This document shows, piece by piece, positions 53,682 through 62,400 of a stretch of 64,000 bases of DNA. The notes below the pieces were generated by a model, which worked only from the letters and a program-made list of their open reading frames with translations, was not told the origin of the DNA and searched no databases. Each line of letters begins with the position of its first letter. Position 1 is the stretch's first letter. The position numbers and the translations under genes were made by a program. Source of the stretch: Pseudomonas putida (GTDB lineage Bacteria; Pseudomonadota; Gammaproteobacteria; Pseudomonadales; Pseudomonadaceae); assembly GCF_004357765.1 (NCBI RefSeq), contig NZ_SMTE01000010.1:229906-293905 (forward strand), in the 5' to 3' direction.

Positions 53682-54557
53682 ATGAACGACGAAACCCAGG
53701 TCGTCGAGACTGCCAGCAGCGAGCCAGAACGCGCCGCTGTCCCAGCCCTGGCGCCACCGATCGTGGCCTCGCCGGCCAAGCGCATCCAGGCGTTTACCGG
53801 CGACCCGGACTTCATGACCTCCCTGGCCAGGGGGCTGGCGGTCATCCAGGCCTTCCAGGAGCGCAAGCGGCACCTCACCATCGCCCAGATCAGCCACCGA
53901 ACTGAAATTCCTCGCGCGGCCGTGCGGCGCTGTCTGCATACCCTCATCAAGTTGGGCTATGCCACCACCGACGGACGCACCTATTCATTGCTGCCCAAGG
54001 TCCTCACGTTGGGTCACGCCTACCTGTCGTCGACGCCCTTGGCGGTGTCCGCTCAGCCGTATCTGGACCGCATCAGCGACAAGTTGCACGAAGCCGCCAA
54101 CATGGCCACGTTGGAGGGCGACGACATTCTATATATCGCCCGTTCGGCGACCGTGGAGCGCTTGATCTCGGTCGACCTTTCTGTGGGGGGGCGGTTGCCG
54201 GCGTATTGCACTTCCATGGGGCGGATTCTGCTGGCGGCGCTGGATGACACCAGTTTGCGCGAGTACCTGGATCGGGCCGACCTCAAGGCGCGTACCAGTC
54301 GTACGTTGCACGACGCCGAATCGTTGTTCGCCTGCATCCAGCAAGTCCGGGCGCAGGGCTGGTGCGTGGTGGACCAGGAACTCGAGCAAGGCCTGCGGTC
54401 GATCGCGGTGCCGATCTATGATGCTTCCGGCCAGGTGCTCGCGGCCCTCAATGTCAGCACTCACGTCGGACGGGTGAGCCGCAGCGAGTTGGAACAGCGC
54501 TTCTTGCCGATTCTCCTGGCAGCGAGCCGTGATCTGTGCCATCAGTTGTTCGGCTGA
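53682..54557 (+). CDS. pcaR: IclR-family regulator PcaR
   Basis: 291 residues. An N-terminal extension rich in Ala/Pro (residues 1-40) is followed by a winged helix-turn-helix (LTIAQISHRTEIPRAAVRRCLHTLIKLGYA, about 66-95) and an IclR effector domain (AYCTSMGRILLAALD ... GLRSIAVPIYDASGQVLAALNVS). PcaR activates the pca genes with beta-ketoadipate as inducer and represses itself. ATG 53682 follows GAGGTGACC. The PcaR-type operator at 53624-53654 sits just upstream. It heads the pca cluster and precedes pcaK, from which a 321-base region separates it. Confidence 0.93.
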   Translation: MNDETQVVETASSEPERAAVPALAPPIVASPAKRIQAFTGDPDFMTSLARGLAVIQAFQERKRHLTIAQISHRTEIPRAAVRRCLHTLIKLGYATTDGRTYSLLPKVLTLGHAYLSSTPLAVSAQPYLDRISDKLHEAANMATLEGDDILYIARSATVERLISVDLSVGGRLPAYCTSMGRILLAALDDTSLREYLDRADLKARTSRTLHDAESLFACIQQVRAQGWCVVDQELEQGLRSIAVPIYDASGQVLAALNVSTHVGRVSRSELEQRFLPILLAASRDLCHQLFG

Positions 54558-54562
54558 ACCTG

Positions 54563-54617
54563 CGCACAGGAATGCCGGTCGGCCCCGTTTTGGACCCCGA
54601 CGCGCTATTCCTGTGCG
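54563..54617. other. Inverted repeat between pcaR and pcaK
   Basis: CGCACAGGAAT (54563-54573) and ATTCCTGTGCG (54607-54617) are exact reverse complements with a 33-base loop. The right arm overlaps the PcaR-like site at 54613-54627. It starts five bases after the pcaR stop, so it might be a transcript end structure or part of the pcaK control region. No T-run follows. Confidence 0.45.
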
Positions 54618-54627
54618 ATAAACGCAC
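54613..54627 (+). promoter_or_regulatory. PcaR-like site upstream of pcaK
   Basis: GTGCGATAAACGCAC matches GTTCGATAATCGCAC at 13 of 15 positions and is itself a dyad (CTGTGCG-ATAAA-CGCACAG). It lies about 250 bases before pcaK. Confidence 0.5.
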
Positions 54628-54871
54628 AGTGTCGTGCTTGGCGAATTGCGCGTAAACCTGCCGCTGATTAATGTCTTCTGCAGCGGTCGGCCAAGCCGAC
54701 CGGACAAGAAAAACATCAGAGGCACATAGCATGATTACTGTCCCCCGCCTGCCACGGCCGCACCCGTGCGCAGACCTGTTGTATCCAGGCTGACCCAGGC
54801 CACTTTCCCTAGCTAACCGACCCTGCGCCTGTTGCCACGTGCAGTGACGTGCCTGTGCCCAATTTCTGGAT

Positions 54872-54879
54872 AACAACAA
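54872..54879 (+). promoter_or_regulatory. Hfq/Crc CA motif at the pcaK start codon
   Basis: AACAACAA ends in the A of the pcaK ATG. It matches AANAANAA, the element bound by Hfq with Crc for catabolite repression in pseudomonads, and would block ribosome access. There is no strong Shine-Dalgarno besides CTGGA. Confidence 0.55.
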
Positions 54880-56225
54880 TGAACAAACCGCAAACGACTG
54901 TCGGCAATTGCCTCGACGTTCAAACGTTCATCAATCAGCAGCCATTGTCCGCTTATCAATGGCGGGTGGTGATCCTCTGCTTCCTCATAGTCTTCCTCGA
55001 CGGCCTTGACACTGCCGCCATGGGCTTCATTGCGCCGGCCCTGTCCCAGGAGTGGGGAATCGACCGCGCCAGCCTCGGTCCGGTGATGAGCGCGGCGCTG
55101 ATCGGTATGGTCTTCGGCGCCCTGGGATCCGGGCCATTGGCCGACCGGTTCGGTCGCAAGATGGTGTTGGTTGGGGCGGTGCTGGTCTTTGGCGGCTTCA
55201 GTCTCGCCTCGGCCTATGCCACCAACGTTGACCAGTTGCTGGTTCTGCGACTGCTGACTGGCCTGGGGCTGGGGGCGGGCATGCCGAATGCCACGACGTT
55301 GCTGTCGGAGTACACCCCCGAGCGCCTGAAGTCGCTGTTGGTGACCAGCATGTTCTGTGGCTTCAACCTGGGCATGGCGGGTGGCGGCTTCCTGTCGGCG
55401 AAAATGATCCCGGCCTACGGCTGGCACAGCCTCCTGGTCGTCGGTGGGGTGCTGCCGCTGGTGCTGGTAGTGGTGCTCATGGTCTGGCTGCCGGAGTCGG
55501 CCCGTTTCCTGGTGGTACGCAACCGTGGCACCGATAAGGTCCGCAAGACGCTGGCGCCCATCGCCCCCGAGGTGGTGGCCCAGGCTGCCAGCTTCAGCGT
55601 GCCGGAACAGAAAGCCGTGGCCACCCGCAACGTCTTCGCGGTGATCTTCTCCGGCACCTATGGCTTGGGCACCGTGCTGTTGTGGCTGACCTATTTCATG
55701 GGTCTGGTCATTGTCTACCTGCTCACCAGCTGGCTGCCGACGCTGATGCGCGACAGCGGCGCGAGCATGGAGCAGGCGGCGTTCATCGGAGCATTGTTCC
55801 AGTTTGGCGGGGTGCTCAGTGCCGTGGCTGTCGGCTGGGCCATGGACCGCTACAACCCGCACAAGGTCATCGGCATCTTCTACCTGCTGGCCGGGATCTT
55901 CGCCTACGCCGTGGGTCAAAGCCTGGGCAACATCACCTTGCTCGCCACCCTGGTGCTGATCGCCGGCATGTGCGTCAACGGTGCGCAGTCAGCCATGCCT
56001 TCGCTGGCCGCACGTTTCTACCCGACCCAAGGGCGTGCCACCGGTGTCTCGTGGATGCTGGGTATCGGGCGTTTCGGCGCCATCCTTGGCGCTTGGAGTG
56101 GTGCGACCCTGCTGGGCCTGGGTTGGAACTTCGAGCAGGTGCTGACCGCCTTGCTGGTGCCAGCGGCGCTGGCCGCCGTAGGCGTGATCATCAAGGGCTT
56201 GGTCAGCCACGCTGACGCCACCTGA
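54879..56225 (+). CDS. pcaK: 4-Hydroxybenzoate / protocatechuate transporter PcaK
   Basis: 448 residues, the PcaK length, with twelve hydrophobic segments. The aromatic-acid:H+ symporter motif DGLDTAAMGFIAPAL (helix 1, with the Asp residues) and the MFS loop GPLADRFGRKMVLVG are present. It imports 4-hydroxybenzoate and also serves chemotaxis to it in P. putida. The ATG at 54879 gives the family start MNKPQ; 10 upstream codons are not needed. A Crc CA motif covers the start. A stem-loop (56235-56270) follows before pcaF. Confidence 0.93.
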   Translation: MNKPQTTVGNCLDVQTFINQQPLSAYQWRVVILCFLIVFLDGLDTAAMGFIAPALSQEWGIDRASLGPVMSAALIGMVFGALGSGPLADRFGRKMVLVGAVLVFGGFSLASAYATNVDQLLVLRLLTGLGLGAGMPNATTLLSEYTPERLKSLLVTSMFCGFNLGMAGGGFLSAKMIPAYGWHSLLVVGGVLPLVLVVVLMVWLPESARFLVVRNRGTDKVRKTLAPIAPEVVAQAASFSVPEQKAVATRNVFAVIFSGTYGLGTVLLWLTYFMGLVIVYLLTSWLPTLMRDSGASMEQAAFIGALFQFGGVLSAVAVGWAMDRYNPHKVIGIFYLLAGIFAYAVGQSLGNITLLATLVLIAGMCVNGAQSAMPSLAARFYPTQGRATGVSWMLGIGRFGAILGAWSGATLLGLGWNFEQVLTALLVPAALAAVGVIIKGLVSHADAT

Positions 56226-56234
56226 GGGAATGAC

Positions 56235-56270
56235 ATCGACCTGTCGCCGAGTTTCCGGTGACAGGTCGAT
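56235..56270. other. Stem-loop between pcaK and pcaF
   Basis: ATCGACCTGTC (56235-56245) pairs perfectly with GACAGGTCGAT (56260-56270). No T-run follows, so it is a possible mRNA processing or weak termination structure rather than a clear terminator. Confidence 0.6.
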
Positions 56271-56296
56271 GGAGGTCGTTAGGGGCGCAATAATTA

Positions 56297-56327
56297 GTTC
56301 GATAATCGCACATATAGTCGATTATCG
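56297..56327. promoter_or_regulatory. PcaR operator upstream of pcaF
   Basis: GTTCGATAATCGCAC (56297-56311) is an exact copy of the site before pcaR. CGATAATCG and CGATTATCG (starts 56300 and 56319) form an inverted repeat with a 10-base spacer, the same 19-base spacing as at pcaR. It lies 108 bases before pcaF. Confidence 0.78.
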
Positions 56328-56435
56328 GATTGTTCAGTCCAGGTACTCTCCTTAATCTGGATTCCACGTAGAACCCTGACCAGGAATCGAAACCCATACC
56401 GCCGCGGCCCACGGCCATGTGGCAGGAGAAGTCTG

Positions 56436-57638
56436 ATGCGCGACGTATTCATCTGTGATGCCATCCGTACCCCTATCGGTCGCTTCGGCGGCGCCTTGGC
56501 TGGCGTACGCGCCGACGACCTGGCAGCGGTGCCGCTCAAGGCGCTGATCGAGCGCAACCCGCAGGTGGCCTGGGACCAGCTCGACGAAGTGTTCTTCGGT
56601 TGCGCCAACCAGGCCGGCGAAGACAACCGCAACGTAGCGCGCATGGCGCTGCTGCTGGCGGGCCTGCCGGATACGGTGCCGGGCGTGACCCTCAACCGCC
56701 TGTGCGCCTCGGGTATGGATGCCGTCGGGACTGCCTTCCGCGCCATCGCCAGCGGCGAGATGGAGCTGGCGATCGCCGGTGGCGTCGAGTCGATGTCCCG
56801 TGCGCCGTTCGTGATGGGCAAGGCCGAAAGCGGCTACTCGCGCAACATGAAGCTGGAAGACACGACCATCGGCTGGCGCCTGATCAACCCGCTGATGAAG
56901 AAGCAGTATGGCGTCGACTCGATGCCTGAAACCGCGGACAACGTAGCCGACGATTACCAGGTCTCGCGCGCCGACCAGGACGCCTTCGCTCTGCGCAGCC
57001 AGCAGAAAGCTGCCGCGGCCCAGGCTGCAGGCTTCTTCGATGAAGAAATCGTGCCGGTACGCATCGTCCACAAGAAGGGCGAGACCGTGGTCGAGCGCGA
57101 CGAGCACCTGCGTCCCGACACCACCCTGGAGGCACTGACCAAGCTCAAACCGGTCAACGGCCCTGACAAGACCGTCACCGCCGGCAACGCCTCGGGGGTC
57201 AACGACGGTGCTGCCGCGTTGATCCTGGCGTCGGCCGATGCGGTGAAGAAACACGGACTGACCGCGCGTGCCCGGGTGCTGGGCATGGCCAGTGCCGGCG
57301 TGGCGCCGCGCGTCATGGGTATCGGCCCGGTGCCGGCGGTGCGCAAGCTGACCGAACGCCTGGGCGTGGCGGTGGCCGACTTCGATGTCATCGAGCTCAA
57401 CGAAGCCTTTGCCAGCCAAGGCTTGGCCGTGCTGCGCGAGCTGGGAGTCGCCGACGATGCACCGCAGGTCAACCCCAACGGCGGCGCGATCGCCCTGGGC
57501 CATCCGCTGGGCATGAGCGGCGCACGCCTGGTGCTCACCGCGCTTCACCAGTTGGAAAAGAGCGGCGGGCGCAAAGGCCTGGCGACCATGTGTGTGGGTG
57601 TCGGCCAAGGGCTGGCACTGGCGATCGAGCGCGTTTGA
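56436..57638 (+). CDS. pcaF: 3-Oxoadipyl-CoA thiolase PcaF
   Basis: 400 residues, standard for PcaF. The acyl-enzyme Cys is C90 ([10 protein letters not shown]), with His in [19 protein letters not shown] and the second Cys in MCVGVGQG near the end. It cleaves beta-ketoadipyl-CoA to succinyl-CoA and acetyl-CoA, the last step of the pathway. AGGAGA precedes the ATG. The exact PcaR site at 56297-56327 indicates direct induction. It is followed by a long hairpin and a separate promoter region before pcaT. Confidence 0.96.
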   Translation: MRDVFICDAIRTPIGRFGGALAGVRADDLAAVPLKALIERNPQVAWDQLDEVFFGCANQAGEDNRNVARMALLLAGLPDTVPGVTLNRLCASGMDAVGTAFRAIASGEMELAIAGGVESMSRAPFVMGKAESGYSRNMKLEDTTIGWRLINPLMKKQYGVDSMPETADNVADDYQVSRADQDAFALRSQQKAAAAQAAGFFDEEIVPVRIVHKKGETVVERDEHLRPDTTLEALTKLKPVNGPDKTVTAGNASGVNDGAAALILASADAVKKHGLTARARVLGMASAGVAPRVMGIGPVPAVRKLTERLGVAVADFDVIELNEAFASQGLAVLRELGVADDAPQVNPNGGAIALGHPLGMSGARLVLTALHQLEKSGGRKGLATMCVGVGQGLALAIERV

Positions 57639-57657
57639 CGTTTATCGGATCCGGGGC

Positions 57658-57711
57658 AGGCCAGTCGGGATCGATGGGGAACCACGCAACCCCGTCGATC
57701 AAGGTTGGCCT
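57658..57711. other. Long hairpin after pcaF
   Basis: AGGCCA (57658-57663) pairs with TGGCCT (57706-57711), and GATCGATGGGG (57669-57679) with CCCCGTCGATC (57690-57700) apart from one G-T pair. It has no T-run. It probably stabilises or ends the pcaF transcript. Confidence 0.65.
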
Positions 57712-57776
57712 GCGCTGGGTTTGATAACTTCGACTGAAGGCCAATTGCCTGTCCTAAAGCGGAACGAGTGTGTTAC

Positions 57777-57798
57777 TAGGTATGTCTAGACTTACCTA
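57777..57798. promoter_or_regulatory. 22-base dyad directly upstream of pcaT
   Basis: TAGGTA-T-GTCTAGAC-T-TACCTA reads the same on both strands apart from the two T's at positions 7 and 16. It ends 24 bases before the pcaT ATG, so it overlaps the leader or promoter. It does not resemble the PcaR site. An operator is the simplest reading; the regulator is unknown. Confidence 0.5.
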
Positions 57799-57822
57799 CG
57801 ACCCTCCAGGAGTACAACCGCC

Positions 57823-59112
57823 ATGACTTCAACTTATTACACCGGAGAAGAGCGCAGTAAGCGCATCTTCGCCATCGTCGGTGCTTCTTCAGGCAACCTG
57901 GTGGAGTGGTTCGACTTCTACGTCTACGCCTTCTGCGCAATCTATTTCGCCCCTGCGTTCTTCCCCTCCGATGATCCTACCGTGCAATTGCTCAACACCG
58001 CTGGCGTGTTCGCTGCCGGTTTTCTGATGCGCCCGATCGGTGGCTGGATCTTCGGCCGTCTGGCCGACCGCCATGGCCGCAAGAACTCCCTGATGATCTC
58101 GGTGCTGATGATGTGCTTCGGCTCGCTGATGATCGCCTGTCTGCCCACCTACGCGACCCTCGGGGCGCTGGCACCGGCACTGTTGCTGCTTGCCCGCCTG
58201 ATCCAAGGCCTCTCGGTGGGCGGTGAGTACGGCACCACCGCGACCTACATGAGTGAAGTGGCGTTGCGGGGCCAGCGTGGCTTCTTCGCCTCGTTCCAGT
58301 ACGTGACGCTGATCGGCGGCCAGCTGTTGGCAGTGCTGGTGGTGGTGATCCTGCAACAATTGCTGACCGAGGACGAACTGCGTGCCTGGGGCTGGCGGAT
58401 CCCGTTCGTGGTCGGCGCCATCGCCGCACTGATCTCGCTGATGCTGCGCCGTTCGCTGCACGAGACCAGCAGCGCAGAAACCCGCAAGGACAAGGACGCC
58501 GGCAGCATCAAAGGGCTGTTCCGCAATCACGCGGCAGCGTTCATCACCGTGCTTGGCTACACCGCCGGTGGTTCGCTGATCTTCTATACCTTCACCACCT
58601 ACATGCAGAAATACCTGGTCAACACCGCTGGCATGACCGCGAAGAACGCCAGCTTCGTGATGACTGGCGCCTTGTTCCTGTACATGGTCATGCAACCGTT
58701 CTTCGGCATGCTCTCCGACCGAATCGGTCGACGTAACTCCATGTTGCTGTTCGGCGCCCTGGGCACGATCTTCACCGTGCCGCTGCTGATGGCGCTGAAG
58801 ACCGTGAGCAGCCCGTTCATGGCATTCGTGCTGGTGACCTTGGCACTGTGCATCGTCAGTTTCTATACCTCGATCAGTGGTCTGGTGAAGGCCGAAATGT
58901 TCCCGCCGCAAGTTCGCGCCCTGGGCGTGGGCCTGGCCTACGCCATCGCCAACGCGATGTTCGGCGGCTCCGCCGAATACGTGGCGTTGGGCCTGAAGAC
59001 CCTGGGCATGGAAAACACTTTCTACTGGTACGTGACCGCGATGATGGCGATCGCCTTCTTGTTCAGCCTGCGTCTGCCGAAGCAGGCCGCGTACCTGCAC
59101 CACGATGACTAA
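57823..59112 (+). CDS. pcaT: MFS transporter PcaT (beta-ketoadipate permease)
   Basis: 429 residues of the metabolite:H+ symporter family with twelve hydrophobic segments: [24 protein letters not shown] (helix 1) and [18 protein letters not shown] (loop 2-3), and [17 protein letters not shown] in helix 4-5. It imports beta-ketoadipate or a related dicarboxylate in P. putida. The next gene pcaB starts 9 bases after the stop, so it leads the pcaTBDC operon. CCAGGAG precedes the ATG. A 22-base dyad upstream may be its own operator. Confidence 0.9.
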   Translation: MTSTYYTGEERSKRIFAIVGASSGNLVEWFDFYVYAFCAIYFAPAFFPSDDPTVQLLNTAGVFAAGFLMRPIGGWIFGRLADRHGRKNSLMISVLMMCFGSLMIACLPTYATLGALAPALLLLARLIQGLSVGGEYGTTATYMSEVALRGQRGFFASFQYVTLIGGQLLAVLVVVILQQLLTEDELRAWGWRIPFVVGAIAALISLMLRRSLHETSSAETRKDKDAGSIKGLFRNHAAAFITVLGYTAGGSLIFYTFTTYMQKYLVNTAGMTAKNASFVMTGALFLYMVMQPFFGMLSDRIGRRNSMLLFGALGTIFTVPLLMALKTVSSPFMAFVLVTLALCIVSFYTSISGLVKAEMFPPQVRALGVGLAYAIANAMFGGSAEYVALGLKTLGMENTFYWYVTAMMAIAFLFSLRLPKQAAYLHHDD

Positions 59113-59121
59113 GGATCTTGC

Positions 59122-60474
59122 ATGAGCAATCAATTGTTCGATGCCTACTTCACCGCGCCGGCCATGCGCGAGGTTTTCTGCGACCGGGGTCGCCTGCAGG
59201 GCATGCTCGACTTCGAGGCCGCCCTGGCCCGTGCCGAGGCCTCGGTTGGCCTGGTGCCGCACGGCGCGGTGGCGGCCATCGAGGCAGCCTGCCACGCCGA
59301 GCGCTATGACGTGGCCGCCCTGGCCGACGCCATCGCCACGGCAGGCAACTCGGCGATCCCGTTGGTCAAGGCGTTGGGCAAGGTGATTGCCAGTGGTGTA
59401 CCCGAGGCCGAACGCTATGTTCACCTGGGCGCCACCAGCCAGGATGCGATGGACAGTGGCTTGATCCTGCAGGTGCGCGCTGCCTTGGACCTGCTCGAAG
59501 CCGACCTGGGTAAGCTGGCCGACAGCCTGGCCCAGCAGGCCTTGCAACATGCCGACACGCCACTGGTGGGGCGCACCTGGCTGCAGCATGCCACGCCAGT
59601 GACCCTGGGCATGAAGCTCGCCGGAGTGCTCGGCGCGCTGACGCGCCATCGTCAGCGCCTCAAGGAGCTGCGTCCACGCTTGCTGGTGCTGCAGTTCGGC
59701 GGTGCTTCGGGCAGCCTTGCCGCCCTGGGCTCCAAGGCGTTGCCGGTGGCCGAAGCGTTGGCCGAGCAATTGGAACTCGCTTTGCCCGAGCAACCCTGGC
59801 ACACCCAACGTGACCGCCTGGTGGAATTCGCTTCGGTGCTGGGGCTGGTGGCCGGTACCCTGGGCAAGTTCGGTCGTGACCTCAGCCTGCTGATGCAGAC
59901 CGAGGCCGGCGAGGTGTTCGAGCCATCGGCGCCAGGCAAGGGCGGTTCCTCGACCATGCCGCACAAGCGCAATCCGGTCGGTGCCGCGGTACTGATCGGC
60001 GCCGCTACCCGGATCCCTGGCCTGTTGTCGACGCTGTACAGTGCCATGCCCCAGGAGCACGAGCGTAGCCTTGGCCTGTGGCATGCCGAATGGGAAACCC
60101 TGCCGGAAATCTGCTGCCTGGTCTCCGGCGCACTGCGTCAGGCCCAGGTGATCGCCGACGGCATGCAAGTCGATGCCGCGCGCATGCGCAGCAATCTTGA
60201 GTTGACCCAAGGCCTGGTGCTGGCCGAGGCGGTGAGCATCGTGCTGGCCCAACGCCTGGGCCGCGACCATGCTCATCATCTGCTGGAGCAGTGCTGCCAG
60301 CGGGCCGTGGCCGAACAGCGGCATCTGCGCGCCGTGCTCGGCGATGATCCGCAGGTCAGCGCCGAACTGACCGCCGAAGAACTCGATCGCTTGCTCGATC
60401 CCGCCCATTACCTGGGCCAGGCCCGCGTCTGGGTGGCGCGGGCGGTGGCCGAACATCAACGCTTCACTGCCTGA
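59122..60474 (+). CDS. pcaB: 3-Carboxy-cis,cis-muconate cycloisomerase PcaB
   Basis: 450 residues of the fumarase/aspartase superfamily. The signature GGSSTMPHKRNPVG lies near residues 273-286, and GATSQDAMDSG is the second active-site block. It lactonises 3-carboxymuconate to 4-carboxymuconolactone. It starts 9 bases after pcaT and ends 11 bases before pcaD, in an obvious operon. Confidence 0.95.
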   Translation: MSNQLFDAYFTAPAMREVFCDRGRLQGMLDFEAALARAEASVGLVPHGAVAAIEAACHAERYDVAALADAIATAGNSAIPLVKALGKVIASGVPEAERYVHLGATSQDAMDSGLILQVRAALDLLEADLGKLADSLAQQALQHADTPLVGRTWLQHATPVTLGMKLAGVLGALTRHRQRLKELRPRLLVLQFGGASGSLAALGSKALPVAEALAEQLELALPEQPWHTQRDRLVEFASVLGLVAGTLGKFGRDLSLLMQTEAGEVFEPSAPGKGGSSTMPHKRNPVGAAVLIGAATRIPGLLSTLYSAMPQEHERSLGLWHAEWETLPEICCLVSGALRQAQVIADGMQVDAARMRSNLELTQGLVLAEAVSIVLAQRLGRDHAHHLLEQCCQRAVAEQRHLRAVLGDDPQVSAELTAEELDRLLDPAHYLGQARVWVARAVAEHQRFTA

Positions 60475-60485
60475 AGGAGACCGCT

Positions 60486-61277
60486 GTGGCGCACTTGCAA
60501 CTGGCCGATGGCGTACTGAATTACCAGATCGAGGGCCCGGCCGATGCCCCGGTCCTGGTCCTGTCCAACTCGCTCGGCACCGACCTGGGCATGTGGGACG
60601 AACAGATCCCACTGTGGAGCCAGCATTTCCGTGTGCTGCGCTACGACACCCGTGGTCATGGCGATTCGCTGGTCAGCGAGGGTTTCTACACCATCGAACA
60701 GCTTGGCCATGACGTGCTGGCGCTGCTCGATGCACTGGACATCGCCAAGGCTCACTTCGTCGGCCTGTCGATGGGCGGCCTGATCGGCCAGTGGCTGGCC
60801 ATCAACGCCGGCGAGCGCCTGCACAGCGTGACCCTGTGCAACACCGCCGCCAAGATCGCCAACGACGAGGTGTGGAACACCCGCATCGACACCGTGCTCA
60901 AGGGTGGTCAGCAGGCCATGGTCGATCTGCGCGATGCCTCCATCGCCCGTTGGTTCACCCCAGGCTTCGCCCAAGCGCAGCCCGAGCAGGCCCAGCGCAT
61001 CTGCCAGATGCTCGCGCAGACCAGCCCGCAAGGTTACGCCGCCAACTGCGCCGCGGTGCGCGATGCCGATTTCCGTGAGCAACTGGGCCGTATCCAGGTG
61101 CCTGCGCTGATCGTCGCCGGTACCGAGGACGTGGTCACCACGCCGGAACATGGGCGCTTCATGCAAAACGCCATCGCCGGCGCCGAGTATGTCGATTTCC
61201 CGGCCGCGCACCTGTCCAACGTCGAGATCGGCGAGGCGTTCAGCCGCCGCGTGCTCGACTTCCTGCTGGCCCACTGA
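60486..61277 (+). CDS. pcaD: 3-Oxoadipate enol-lactonase PcaD
   Basis: 263 residues of the alpha/beta-hydrolase fold. The nucleophile is S95 in GLSMGG, the acidic residue is in VAGTEDVVT and the His in FPAAHLSNVE. It hydrolyses beta-ketoadipate enol-lactone to beta-ketoadipate. The GTG start at 60486 follows AAGGAGA. It lies 11 bases after pcaB and 11 before pcaC. Confidence 0.95.
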   Translation: MAHLQLADGVLNYQIEGPADAPVLVLSNSLGTDLGMWDEQIPLWSQHFRVLRYDTRGHGDSLVSEGFYTIEQLGHDVLALLDALDIAKAHFVGLSMGGLIGQWLAINAGERLHSVTLCNTAAKIANDEVWNTRIDTVLKGGQQAMVDLRDASIARWFTPGFAQAQPEQAQRICQMLAQTSPQGYAANCAAVRDADFREQLGRIQVPALIVAGTEDVVTTPEHGRFMQNAIAGAEYVDFPAAHLSNVEIGEAFSRRVLDFLLAH

Positions 61278-61288
61278 GGAGCGCTCCC

Positions 61289-61684
61289 GTGGACGAGAAA
61301 CAACGTTACGACGCCGGTATGCAAGTCCGCCGCGCAGTGCTCGGCGATGCCCACGTGGACCGCAGCCTGGAGAAACTCAACGACTTCAACGGCGAGTTCC
61401 AGGAAATGATCACCCGCCACGCGTGGGGTGACATCTGGACCCGTCCGGGCCTGCCCCGGCACACCCGTAGCCTGATCACCATTGCCATGCTGATCGGCAT
61501 GAACCGCAACGAAGAGCTCAAGCTGCACCTGCGCGCCGCCGCCAACAATGGCGTGACCCGCGAGGAAATCAAGGAAGTGCTGATGCAGAGCGCGATCTAT
61601 TGTGGCATCCCTGCGGCCAATGCCACCTTCCACCTGGCCGAATCGGTCTGGGATGAACTGGGCGTGGAGTCGCGTCAGTCCTGA
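61289..61684 (+). CDS. pcaC: 4-Carboxymuconolactone decarboxylase PcaC
   Basis: 131 residues, a small CMD/AhpD-like helical enzyme. VLGDAHVDRSLEKLNDFNGEFQEMITRHAWGDIW is the family start and LRAAANNGVTREEIKEVLMQSAIYCGIPAAN the conserved end. It decarboxylates 4-carboxymuconolactone to the enol-lactone. The GTG start at 61289 follows GAGGAG. It is the last gene of pcaTBDC and a perfect hairpin follows 19 bases after the stop. Confidence 0.95.
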   Translation: MDEKQRYDAGMQVRRAVLGDAHVDRSLEKLNDFNGEFQEMITRHAWGDIWTRPGLPRHTRSLITIAMLIGMNRNEELKLHLRAAANNGVTREEIKEVLMQSAIYCGIPAANATFHLAESVWDELGVESRQS

Positions 61685-61703
61685 GCAAGGATGCGTGACT
61701 GCT

Positions 61704-61735
61704 GACCTCATCGCCGGCTTGCCGGCGATGAGGTC
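61704..61735. terminator. Perfect 15-base-stem hairpin after pcaC
   Basis: GACCTCATCGCCGGC pairs exactly with GCCGGCGATGAGGTC around TT. It separates pcaC from the convergent DUF962 gene; no long T-run is present. Confidence 0.8.
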
Positions 61736-61743
61736 GATACTGG

Positions 61744-62268
61744 TCACACCGTCGCTTTTTTCTGCCGAATCCCTACCGGCCCCGCCTTGGCCTCCACGGC
61801 CTGCTTCAACTGCCCGCACAGCCCCAACATGAACGCCGCCTCGGCGACCACGAACAGCGGGCCGATGATCAGTCCACTGACGTCATCGACGAATGCCGGC
61901 TTGCGGCCTTCGTAATAGTGACCGACGAACTGGATGATCCAACCCAGCACGAACGCGCCCAATCCCGCGCTAAGCCACAGCCCGGTTGCCTGTATCGCCA
62001 GTGTCTGGCCCAGCCACAGGCACAAGCCCAACAGCAGGCCCATGACCAGCCCGAAGCGCAGGTCCAGACGCAGGTAGAAACCTACCGAGGCCGCCGCCGC
62101 CAGCAGGGCAGGTGAAAACCAGACCCCGACCAGATCCCACCCCGGACGCGATAGCAGAATGGTCACGGCGACCACGATCAATGGAATGCCGACGAAATGG
62201 GTGGCGATATTGCGTGGATCGCGGTGGTAGTTGGCGTATTGGCTCAGGTGCTCGACGAGGGTTTTCAT
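61744..62268 (-). CDS. DUF962 / Mpo1-like membrane protein
   Basis: 174 residues with four hydrophobic segments. The start MKTLVEHLSQYANYHRDPRNIATHFVGIPLIVVAV contains the HRDPRN and H-x2-G-P blocks of the DUF962 (YGL010w/Mpo1) family. The yeast member is an iron-dependent 2-hydroxy fatty acid dioxygenase; its bacterial role is unknown. It sits between pcaC and the porin gene, as I recall for P. putida, but no link to the pathway is visible. Confidence 0.85.
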   Translation of the reverse strand: MKTLVEHLSQYANYHRDPRNIATHFVGIPLIVVAVTILLSRPGWDLVGVWFSPALLAAAASVGFYLRLDLRFGLVMGLLLGLCLWLGQTLAIQATGLWLSAGLGAFVLGWIIQFVGHYYEGRKPAFVDDVSGLIIGPLFVVAEAAFMLGLCGQLKQAVEAKAGPVGIRQKKATV

Positions 62269-62400
62269 GGATGGACCTCCCTGGGTGCGCAGGTACCCCT
62301 ATAGCTGAGGATAGCCGCCGGCTACCACCATCATCAGTTCAGCGAATGACGGCGGTCGACGGCGGTGTATCCAGCTTATCCCTCGCAGCGGCCACCCGCC

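Larger units (their letters stand above)
54558..54878. other. pcaR-pcaK intergenic region
   Basis: 321 bases without a gene. It contains the 11-base inverted repeat at 54563-54617, a PcaR-like site at 54613-54627 and the leader of pcaK with a Crc/Hfq-type CA motif at 54872-54879. I see no further gene. Confidence 0.6.

Noticed and set aside
57889-60612. A 907-codon minus-strand frame antisense to pcaT and pcaB
   Set aside because: It is rich in Gly, His and Gln, the typical mirror of a GC-rich coding strand, and covers two certain genes.
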